A stretch of DNA of 64,000 bases from NCBI RefSeq assembly GCF_015706575.1, contig NW_024037050.1, positions 6,510,001 to 6,574,000 on the forward strand. The letters are read 5' to 3'. The translations under genes were made by a program, and so were the position numbers. The notes below the pieces were generated by a model. It was not told where the DNA came from. It worked only from the letters and a program-made list of their open reading frames with translations, and did not search any database. Shown here in pieces: positions 25,401 to 37,400 of this stretch. Position 1 is the stretch's first letter. The number at the start of each line of letters is the position of its first letter. The stretch comes from Patiria miniata (lineage: Eukaryota > Echinodermata > Asteroidea > Valvatida > Asterinidae).

Positions 25401-28400
25401 AAATAATATTAATAATGATGTTGTGCTTACACAGCACTTCACATAATTGAAGGTCTCAAAGTGCTTCGTCCTTCTCCATCATGCCTTTTGACCAGTTTTC
25501 TGCAGCAGCACGAGATCAGCGCAATATGGTCTCTACCTTCACAGGTACCCATTTATACTCCTGGGTGGAGAGAGACAATTGTAGTTAAGTGTCTTGCCTG
25601 AGAACACAAGCGTCATATTACCTGTCAGGGTTCGAACCCATGTACCATGGCACATGAGTCGAACACCATTGGACCACAGCGCTCCACAAATAAACTGCTA
25701 AAGGATATTCCTTTGTGATTGTTGCAACTGCAAACTTGTTCTTATTGCTTTAATACTTCATCATGCAAACTTTCAAATCTTATTTCTTATCGTTCATGCC
25801 CTGTTATCTGGGACCCGACTGATGTGACTTTTGATGACTACTGATCACTTGTGATTGACTCGGTTACAACTCTGGATTTTGTTGTGTGTGCTGGTCATGA
25901 ACCTTTGAAAATGCATGAATGACCAATTTTTTTTAGACAAAACAGTCAACAGTCAATTGGTATGTTTTGACAGGAAACCAATCTCAAACAGAACATTTAT
26001 AAAAAGAAAAAAATGATTTTGTATCTATTTGTTGTATGTTTTAACACTTGTGCTGTTGGATAACATATTTGAGTGAACACACTTTGATTTAGTTGAATTA
26101 TAAGATATTTTCTAGGTTCATTTTGCACCCTATGTTCCAAGGAAGCACTTAGTTGGGCCATAGCACTGAAACATTTTATATTTAATAAAACATTTTTTGT
26201 ATGTTTATTTGTTTTTGGATGGGGCATTGCAAGATATATTTTTGGTTCATTTTTATATATGTGATCTTTCAAAAAAAAAGTTTATATTTTTATGAATTTG
26301 ATATATAGTATCAAAATCTATATTTTTGTATAATTTGATAAATATTAAGTGGTTTGTGCATCGTCAGTATTTTTAGTTTTTTTATAAAGCATTGAAACAA
26401 ACAAGCTTTTCATAATCTACGTGCCAGTGCAGTTTACAGGCATGCAACTTTTTTTCGGATCCGCTGATTTCCTCGTTTTTTACGTCTCAAGAATGCCATT
26501 ACAAATTGAAAAACACTGTACAAAGTCTTGTTTGGTTAGGAATTTCCTCGTTTTTTCCCTAAATTCCCAGTTGCATGCCTGAGTTTTAGGTTAAGTGCAT
26601 TTCAAAAACTAACGATGATTTCATTCAACATAAGTTTGTTTTTATTTAACCCTTGTTGCTGTGCAAACATTTTTGGAACCCCTGTGTGTTGTCTGCAGTT
26701 TAAGGTACGTGCATGTGCATGAAAGCAGCTAAGTCAAAGTATTTTGCTTCCTAAAATTTTAATTTCTACAAAAAAAATTCCCTTCAAAACCACGATGGCC
26801 ATTCGAGTTACATGCTATTGCAGTGAAGAGGATGTACGAGGGACATAAGAAGATTTGCTTAACCAGTTCGCGCCGGGATTATTTTGACAAGAACGGAACG
26901 ATTTCCGGGATTACTTTCACTAGACCTCATGCCAGGCGGGTTGAAGCCATCACCCTCGGGCAGCACACTCATATTTCCAGCCTCGCTCATTGCGAGTGAT
27001 TTCCGGGATTACTTTCACTAGACCTCGTGCCAGGCGGGTTGAAGCCATCACCCTGGGGCAGCACACTCATATTTCCAGCCTCCCTCGTTGCGAGCGATTT
27101 CCGGGATTACTTTCACTAGACCTCATGCCAGGCGGGTTGAAGCCATCACCCTCGGGCAGCACACTCATATTTCCAGCCTCGCTCATTGCGAGCGATTTCC
27201 GGGATTACTTTCACTAGACCTCATGCCAGGCGGGTTGAAGCCATCACCCTCGGGCAGCACACTCATATTTCCAGCCTCGCTCGTTGCGAGTGATTTCCGG
27301 GATTACTTTCACTAGACCTCATGCCAGGCGGGTTGAAGCCATCACCCTCGGGCAGCACACTCATATTTCCAGCCTCGGTCATTGCGAGCGGGTTGCTGAC
27401 AGATATTTCTGGCCTCGCTCCCTGCGTGTTTATCCGTCATCCGTTCCGAATACTGCCAAACCTTTGCGGGTATACATGTCTTCGACGCAAACTGGTTAAC
27501 AATGAAAATAAATAAAGACTTCCAGGCACAGCCATGTTGGTCTTGCACCCTGACTTTGTACTAGATTGCGAGAAAGAATGGCCATTCACGGAAGCCATTC
27601 CCTTGGAAGGCACAGGCTTTTAAAGATATACATGTAGGCATGAAAATTGTGGCTTCTAAAACCCCTTACAGTACTGATTATGAAACATTCATTTTGAAAC
27701 AGGGTTTTGGTTTTGCTTTGTGCTTTTCTTTCCTAACCTTTTGCTTCTAGGTATTTTTTTCTGGAAGAATTGCTGAATTTATGCTTTTCTTGGGTTTCAA
27801 CTGATGTTTGAATAACACACGTATTTTCCTTTGCAGTTTGGTTGCTATTGAATATCATAGGTTGCTTTGTATGAGATGAAACCAATGGGAACTGACCATA
27901 GTGCTTCGTTCTCTAAAAAAAAAAAAAGGCTTGAAAAATGACAGGTTTGTTTGTTTTTGTGAATATACAAAACAAGTCTTCGCCTCCCCCTACACAGGGG
28001 AGGCGGCTTTGTCGTCTGTGCCCTGGAAGCAGGGGAGGGGGAGGTGGGGGTAATTTATTTTAAATTGAGGCCCCCCCTCCCCCAGAAACAAACAACCCTA
28101 ACAAACACACACAAATCAAGAAGAGGATGGTGAACAGATCCTGTTGGTATCATCTCACTTTTTGGGTTGCCCTGGAAATGGCAGTTCATCTGATGCCGCT
28201 TTTTGCAAATAATCAACACCATCTATCCTCCTTCCTTTCAGGTACTTTCAAAGAAGCCCCCTAAAGTACATGTAGAGCAGGTATATTCATCATATGCCTC
28301 CACTGTTTCCCCCACCCCCTAAAAAAAAGAAGCTACCCAGTGTAACTATAACAACGGCTGACTAATTTGCATATGCGCTGTCGCCTTAACGCTTGTTTTA

Positions 28401-31400
28401 TCCATACCCCCTCCCCTTGTTTGCAGGTTGTAACAAAGAAGTCCCCAAAAGTGGACGAGGTATAATTTGTTTTTGTTTGTGGGTGTAGTGTGCGTGTGTG
28501 TTTGTACTAGCCTAATCATGGTAGTGTGTACAACCAGGCTCGAAATTAACCCAGTAACCGTTCATCTACTTCTTAGAAAATACTGACTGATTATCCATTT
28601 CAGCAGAGCTAGAAATAGTCTGTAGAATCTGTATACTATAAAATTGACTGCTTTAAATAGTCTTCATTTATATTAACCCTCTGCTGTCTGAACAGTCACA
28701 GACAGTAAAAAAAAAACAATCCTCTTCCCCTGCCATGCCTTTCACACAGGCTAGTCACCAACAGACTCAATTTTAAGTAAAGCACTGTGACTAGTCAAAT
28801 GCAGTCCACAAAAAAGCAGAAAAGTGGTAGGCACAGCTGGCTTATCAATCACCTACAGTCAGAGTATAGCTGCATCAAGTTAAATAAACAGTCACAGCCA
28901 GTCAATCCTGCTTGATGTAGGCTTGGAGCTCTTAACTGTTGAAATGTATGTTTGCATAGGAGGGTTAATGGATAACTCAACACTAACATTTTTTGTCCAG
29001 AGAAAGTAGTGCTAGTAGTGAATTATAACCAAGTTAATTCATTTGTTCAACTGCTTTCTGTAATAGTCATGAATTTCCATTAATAACCTTGTCTTGATAA
29101 ATCCCAGCCAAAGAAAGTGAAAACTGAGTCAGGAATTATAAATTAACCCCGGTTGGCAGAAAAAAGAAACCAAACGGTAACCATAAAATCAGCCTTCATG
29201 TCACCCTTGGCTCACCATAGAGTGGGGAAAAATGCACATACCTGGGTTTTTTTACGGATCTTAATGTGCTTTTTGCATTGTTTCTGAATACATTTTGTAG
29301 AAGAATGTAGTTTTTAAAATATATAACTAGATTCAAATTTAAGCGTTTGAAAAAATTTGCCTTTGAAAAGACACCACATACATGTATTCCTGCAAAATGC
29401 ATACTGAAAATTCCTATATACATGTACATGAAGAGTTTTGTAGGTTTTATCCATCAACGAGTTTCCTAGGTTGTGAAATTGTACCAAATATTGCACAGGG
29501 TTAAAGAATGCTAATGATTTTGACGCCCCCCTCCATTGTGGGTTAATTTCGAGCCATCATTGTGTGTGCCGTGGTAGAACTTCACGTTGCCGACTCCCAA
29601 CATGCAAAAACTGTGAGCTTCAGGGAGCCCTGTTGGTGCACAGATGCCACTTACTCATGAATTATGCATGATTTGAGTTGCCAATCACCACCAGGCACAT
29701 TTGTTATACAGCACACTGTTCCAATTATGCACTGCAGATCCCCGCCCAGTGCACCATAGCAATTACTACGTTTGTTAAATATTCAGATATCCGTATATGA
29801 TACTGGCCAGCTTATAAATAATGCATGAGATTAGAGCCAAACCCCGCCTACCTTTTTTGTAGCCAATCCTTCTAGTTTAGATCATTCCTGTGTGCTTCCT
29901 TAAACTCCTACCGGTAGTTGCAATGTCGAAGTAGCCTTATACATGTAGTCTTACACATCAGTCCAAATAATCTGATAATGAATTGTTCGTGTGCAATTTA
30001 TAAGATGTCACTGCTCATTTGCCCTACTTTGGACTCTCTACATTATAACTAGGGTGAAAAAAATGCAGAACAGTACTGTTAAATGGAGGACACTGAAGTT
30101 ATGTTGCCATTGTGTGCCAACGCTTAAATGCACTGGGTTTGTGCACGTTCCGTTCAAAATTGGCCATGCGTACTCATGTTGTGAACATGATTGAACCAGC
30201 TTGCGCCTGTGATGTGTCCTTTATGGGCACCGTGCGCCAACCAGAGAGGGCGCTTTTTCACCATTGTCGAGAGCCCATTTGACGGAGCACATCACATGCG
30301 CACACCGGTTCGTGTGCGTAAAGTGCGCGACTAATTTTATTGTTAAGTAAGCTCAAGTAGTTTTAATCTGAATGTGCACAAAGCCATAGTGTCTTCGCGC
30401 GAGTGCCAGGCAATCTGTTCGAATGTCACTCCCAGTGGTCTCCCCCAACTCTCCGTTTCTTACCGTTGAGGGGGTACTCATGCACGAAGCCCATTTCATC
30501 TTGTGAGTGAGGCACAACAACACCATTTTACAGTCCATGCACACAGTCCATAACCACTGCCAGTGTTCTCAAATCCAGTGTTTACCATGTTTTCAAATCC
30601 TTAATTAGCGCTATTTTCTTATTAGAAACATCATATTAAGTCTAAATTGAAAGCCAGTATCTAATTTATTAGACAAAAACCTATAATAGCTTTTACCTAA
30701 TATGCTTTGTAGGTATATTAGAAGCATAAATGCAATTCTAAGTAACATGTTAACACATAAGAACTGCCATACAAAAATAAACAAGTAAAACAACAAACCT
30801 CCAGAAACCTGCAATCCCCTGCGTTCACCTTACCTGTCTCTCTCACTTCATTTTACCCACCCCGTCTCCCCACTCGTACCTCCCCTCTTGTACCTCCCCT
30901 TTCCCCTACTCCCCCATTTGTTTGTATCCCTTTCACATGTGTGCTTCGTTCACCCTGCAAGTGCCATGCATATCCCATCATTTTTACTTTTCCTCTTGCA
31001 TTATAAAGCAAGCTACTCATGACAAGTTCTTTTATATGCCACTGCACATCAGTTTCCAATAAAATCATCTTATTCCCCCATTCCACCTCAACCACCAGAA
31101 TCCAACTCCATTCCACCCCATTCTCTACTGTCTCATGGAATCCTAACCTACCTTACCCCAACCATCCAACCCTACCCCAACCCTACACCACCATCCCACC
31201 CTATCCCATTTACTCTAGCTTATCCCATTTACTCTAGCCTATCCCAACATGTTGACCCTAACCATCTCCCCACCCTTACCCACCCCACCCAATCCCCAAC
31301 TCTCCCAATCCCCCAACCCACCCAATCCCCAACCCACTCAATCCCCCAACCACCCAATCTCCAACCCACCCAATCCCCCAACCCACCCAATCCCCAACCC

Positions 31401-34400
31401 ACTCAATCCCCCAACCCACCCAGTCCCCCAACCCACCCAATCCCGCAACCCATCCAATCCCCAACCTACCCAATCCCCCAACCCACCCAATCCCCAACTC
31501 TCCCAATCCCCCAACCCACCCAATCCCCAACCCAATCAATCCCCCAACCACCCAATCTCCAACCCACCCAATCCCCCAACCCACCCAATCCCCCAACCCA
31601 CCCAATCCCCAATTCACCCAATCCCAATCTCCTAACCACTATCCATGCGCTCTCATCCCACTCCCCCCTTCATGTACGCACACCAACTGTGCCAATACAG
31701 TTCCTTGCCACCCTTACCATCCCAGCATAACCAACCCCACCAACACTTATTTGCCCCATCCAACCTCATCACGCCCAATTATCCAGGTCCCATCCCACCC
31801 AGTCATGCCAGCTAACCCTTCCCAGCCACCCACACAACCACCAATGCCCCAACCCCACCACGCCCCCAACCCCAACCACACCCCCAATGCCCACCACAGC
31901 CCACCCAACCCCACCCCACCACACTCCACCAACCCTACCCGACCAGTCCTTACCCCTTGCAACCACCCAACCATACCCCACCCCGGCCCACCCCTCCCAA
32001 CCTACCCTTTATACTTGCCTAATTCTTACCCACCCCAGTCAACCCTATTCTGTCCATCCTTGACCACTTTCCTGTCTTGTCCAACCCCACCTAATCTCAT
32101 TAAAGATCGCACTTCACCCTACACCCACCCTTACCCAACAACCCACCCCTGCTTGTCCCAGCAATGTCATCTAGCTCATCCTAACCCATCTTACCTACCC
32201 CACGCCCATATTGACCATCCTTCTCTGTACCAGCCCAGAATCGCAATCCTACCCTTTATTCAACCCATTCCCCCCTACCTACCCACACCCGTGTACTTGC
32301 CTGCAATTGGGGACCCCCTATTGTCCCTCTTTTGTTTGTGCCTTAACTTTTTAGGAAGACCTCCCATATGTTTTGTACACGGCCGCCAAATTGGGAACCT
32401 TCGGGAATTTAGGACCCTATTGTCCTCTATTGTTCTACGCCCCTTATTGAATGCAGAAACAAACTCACTCGCCCCAACCTTATACCCAACCCACCAACCC
32501 ACCCAATTCCCAACCCACCAACCCACCCAATCCCTAACTCACCCAATCCCCCAACCCACCCAGTCCCCAACCCACCCAATCCCTTAACCCACCCAATCCC
32601 TTAACCCACCCAATCCCCAACTCGCCCAATCCCCAACCCACCCAATCCCCAACCCACCCAATCCCCAACCCACCCAATCCCTCAACCCACCCAATCCCCC
32701 AACCCACCCAATCCCCAACCCACCCAATCCCCCAACCCACCCAATCCCCCAACCCACCCAATCCCCCAACCCACCCAATCCCCCAACCCACCCAATCCCC
32801 CAACCCACCCAATCCCCCAACCCACCCAATCCCCCAACCCACCCAATCCCCCAACCCACCCAATCCCCCAACCCACCCAATCCCCCAACCCACCCAATCC
32901 CCCAACCCACCCAATCCCCCAACCCACCCAATCCCCAACCTACCAAATCCCTCAACCCACCCAATCCCCCAACCCACCCAATCCCCCAGCCCACCAATCA
33001 AAGCATTACACAATACCCACCCCAGTCTTTGCCCTCTTTTGTAATCATCCTATCAACATTCCCTCTTCATTTAACCAAAAACCGCTCCCTCAAACAAAAA
33101 TAAATATATAAAAATTAAAATAAAAATAAATCCCAATCCCACATTCAGCCTTGTTGCAAAAAAAAATTGAATGTGCACTGCAGCTCTTTTCCCCAATATT
33201 TGCACAATTTTTATTTGGTGGATGTGCTTGTAAAGCAAATAACTGCACTCAAAATTTGCCATTGGATAGACACTGCACAAGCACCTCATAAAGAACTTGC
33301 ACATCCTAAAATCAACTGTGTGATTTCATCCAGGATTTAAGACTGTGAAAAAAGTTAACTTGGGATATAACTTTTTTGTAATCCATTATTATTTAGTTTA
33401 TATTGCAAGTTAGGTTCAGTACAGGAGAGCACAGTTTGAATTTTTACATAAGTACATGTAGCTGCTGTAGCCAGGTTGTACTGTACTGGTCTATAGTAGA
33501 AATAAAATCTAAATTTGGCATGGCTTAGTTTCCCTAACTCAAGAATTATTTTATCTGGATTAATTTGTTCAAGTTGATTAGCCTTCCATTTGTTCTTCCC
33601 AGTGCGTTATAACCCACCAATCACTTTGCACAGATAAGTGTCACCCTCGTTTAAAGATAACACGGTGTTAGTTTTGAATTAAAAAAAAAAACCCTTAATC
33701 AATTAACAAAGGATACTTCCCATTCAAAACAGGATTCTAAGTTCAGACGATCAATATTGTTGAGCACAGATGGTATAAGATGTCTGAATCAAAAATCAAA
33801 ACCCATTAACATACATGTGTTCCTTCTGGATGAAAGTTTAGTGTTAACTCATTTGTGGTAGGATTTGTTTTTCTGTAAGTGGTGTGCAGCCTTTTTAAGC
33901 AGCAATGGTTAGCCAAAATGTGGTTGGTTGTCATACATACTCCCTAATAGACACGAATTTCATGACCTCCCAAAAAAGGAAATTGGGCAAACTCAAAATT
34001 CCACTGCCATTCATTGAACTGGACATTTGTTCCTTGACCTCATAAGGATTGTCCATATAAAAGAAGATTATGTAAATTTGCAGGCACTTCATTTGTCAGA
34101 TTTTTCAAGATTACCAAGATTTTCCAATTCTTCCGCACCCCGCGGATAAGCAGTACTCGGAAACAACTTTGTACAGGCTCAAAGCATTCCAAGTGTAAGC
34201 TAGCCTTTTTCCCATGCAGAATCTGACCTTTTTTGGCTTCCATTGAATTCTTTTCCTGAACAGGAGCGACGGAAGATGGAGGAGGAAGAGCTAAACGAAA
34301 AGCTGACCCGGCGGGTCCAGCGCGAGGCGCGTCGGCAGCACCACCAGCAGCAACTAAAGCGCCACCGCATGGCCCAGGAGATCCAGCGCCAGTTACAGGA

Positions 34401-37400
34401 GGTGGAGGTCAAGCAACGAGAGCTGGAGAACAGAGGCGTGTCCGTGGAGAAAGCCCTAAGAGGCGAAGGCTGTAAGGATTTATGTTTTTAAACCTAGGGT
34501 CTTTTATAAGGCACTGCTTAACACAGGCATGCAACTTTTCCTCGGATCAGCTGATTTCCTCATTTTTCATTTCACACTTACGCCATTCAAATTGAAAAAC
34601 ACTGTATAAAGTCTTGCATGCCTGTGGATAAAAGCAGAAAAAGTAACAATACCAAGATTATATAACGGTAATTGTTATATTGTGTCTCGGATTCTGTAAT
34701 CCCCAAAATTTGCCAGACGCAGGACACACTTCCTCAGTAAGAATATGTTACAAGAAAAAAATGCCAGGTATTTATATTGCTTGTAGCTGATTCGGCTAAC
34801 TTTAGCTGAGTTTGAGAAGCATTTTTTTCTCTGCTTAAATGTATACAGGTTCGTTTGCATTTACCCCAAAAGGAAATTACGGAAATATTATCAAAATGCT
34901 TACTTGGATTAAAGATTGTACTGGTACTAAACACCCCATGAGCTTATTCTGTCTTGATTGCTGTTATTTAGAAGAAATCAAGAAAGGTACGTGACTTCCA
35001 ACAATTAGTTAATTGGCTGACTCTTGGAAATAAAGAGTGCTATTGATAAAATCTTTTTTGTTTGTGATCAAAATGTTGTGCATGGTTTTTCACTGTTTTC
35101 TCCAAAAAAAGTGTGATATCCACTGAGCCGAAACTTCCACAGGTTAGGTTTTGAACATTCTTCTTTGGCTTTTGAGTGGTGTTATTATTGGAAACGAACA
35201 ACAACAGATGATCCTATATGCTATATAACAGATTCCAAGCTTGTGTTCCTGAGTAGTGAATAAGATCTAGCTAAAAGTGATGTCTCTTTTGTTTCACAGC
35301 TTCTGAGGTGGATGAGAACACCCTGATGCAGCAGTGGTTCAATCTGGTCAACGAGAAGAATGCCCTAGTCAGATACGAGTCAGAGCTCATGGTTCAGTAA
35401 GTCCATTAATGTCATTTTGGTCATGTATCTGGAAGGCAGATCTAGATCACAATGCACTAGAGCTCCACATGAAAGGCACCAGCCCGTTAGGGCCAATTTA
35501 TAGTCGGTCGCGCAACTGAAAAATTGACGCGCGATCATTTTACATGCGGTTTGAGCACACTGGCGATGTCACTACCGAGCTCAAATGATTGAACTTTGAC
35601 ATGGCCGCTCACCTCACTTTTCATCATTGAACCAATGGGAGTGCTTAATCTGTAAAAAAATCATGAATATGCATGTACGGCACAAATATCGTACAAAATG
35701 GACGACTGTGTTTTTTCTAAGACAATATCCGGATATTTTACCATTTGCCAGGTTGATAACAGAATCGGAATTTAATGGAAAGTGATATTTTGTTCAGCAG
35801 TAGCAATGCTTGATCGTCACACTTCACAGTTGAATTTTGTTTGCATAACATGTGTGATATGGCTTTACAAACGTTGTGTGACTATAAACTGCCTAAAATG
35901 GTTTAGTGTCGAGCAACCGTCAGCGTCAGATATTCATCATTGTGTGTCCGCCTAAAAATCCGGCCTTTGAAATCGAAAGCGTTAAACTGCGCCACAACAT
36001 TTCAAACTCAAAATCGGCATCAAGAATGGTTGCACAGTCTGTCCGTTTGTGTTGAAACTTTGATTTTATGTTTAGAGCGTGAGTACATTTAATCAGAAAT
36101 TTTGATCTGTCAAAATCTTATTTTAAAACAAGGGTCTCAAAGATATTAATAGAATCTTTTCATGTTGAATTATGCTTTTCACAGATGGGAAATTACTTGA
36201 ATCTGTGGATAAGTTTTTGTATGATCTTAAATGATTTATACTGCTGAATTGTCTCGCCAGGGCCCGTGAGTTGGAACTGGAAGACAGACACTGTCAGCTG
36301 GAGCAAGAACTCAGGCAGCGCATGGCCATCGAGGGTAAGAACTCATATGTCTGTCAACCATCCTCGCCCGTCATTTTTATATCTGTTGCCTATTCTCCCT
36401 ACCCAGCTCCTGGTTACTCTTCAATCATAGAAATCAGATCGGACTTTTGCAACCCTCTGAACTCTTTTCATCAGACGATATTAGTTTGAGGTCATTTTGT
36501 GCATTGTTTAAATTAACCCTCAAGGGTAATTAACCCTTTAAGCAGGCATGCAACTTTTCCTCGGATCCGCTGATTTCCTCGTTTTTTTAACTTCTCGTGA
36601 ATGCCATTACAAATTGAAAAACACTGTACAAAGTCTTGTGTTGTTAGGAATTTCCTCGTTTTTTTCTAAATTCCCAGTTTCATGCCTGTTTAAGGCGAAT
36701 TTCAGTCCAAAGCGAATTGGTTAGGGTAACGCCAAACGTCACAATGAAAGTTCAATTGTTGACGTCATGAAATTCGCTTCGCTTTCACTTTCGCATGAAG
36801 TATTAACCTGCCTTAAGTCCCCGTATTGCCCAAACCGGCATGCCAGTTACTCCCTGTACCACGCCAGACTGCCCAAGCACTGTTTGGCTGTATGGATTCA
36901 TTAGGAAATAAGTACAATTTAACATGTAGTACAGGTGTTAATGGTAGATAACACGTTGCAAAGGAACAGGACATAAATCTGTTAGATTTTTTGCTGTAGG
37001 GCTGTCTGAGAAGTGGTGTGATTAGTTTATTGAAATCCAGTGCTCAGAATCAACCAGCTGTTACTCCAAGAAGAGAAAAGTGTCGCACGATGCTCTCTCA
37101 AACCTTCCTCTTGTTGTCATTTAATCATGCTAGCCTTTCATGAAATTCAGCACATTAAAGAGCATTAGGTAAAATCAACTATTTGTTTGTCTCTGTTGTT
37201 AACAGATGGAAGCAAAACCGACCAAGATCGGGAGGTTGAGAGGCTGCTTCTGGAGGAGATGTTGGAAGTCGTTGAGCAGAGAGACGCTCTTGTAGCTCTA
37301 CTAGAAGAAGAAAGACTCAAGTAGGTCTTGCCTCACAATGTAGCCCGCTTGTCATTTTTGTTTTGTTTTCAGACTTCAAAAATTTACTAAAAGCTTAAAA

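Noticed and set aside
26697-26702. 6-nt exon 'tttaag' between 'ctgcag' and 'gtacgt', resembling the end of the exon at 23668
   Set aside because: Chance-level length; only the donor context is similar.
26990-27499. Three overlapping repeated open frames (about 70 codons each)
   Set aside because: They are frames of the 98-bp satellite, each unit shifting the frame by two bases.
29108-29146. Possible alternative terminal exon [12 protein letters not shown] after 'tcccag'
   Set aside because: It lies inside the TIR element 28537-29555, and the similarity to the microexons is too short to count.
31276-33013. Long minus-strand open frames rich in Gly/Trp (up to 159 codons) and plus-strand Pro/Asn frames over the C-rich arrays
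   Set aside because: They come from the 17-bp tandem unit, which leaves several frames open at once; composition is repeat-like and no start context or family is seen.
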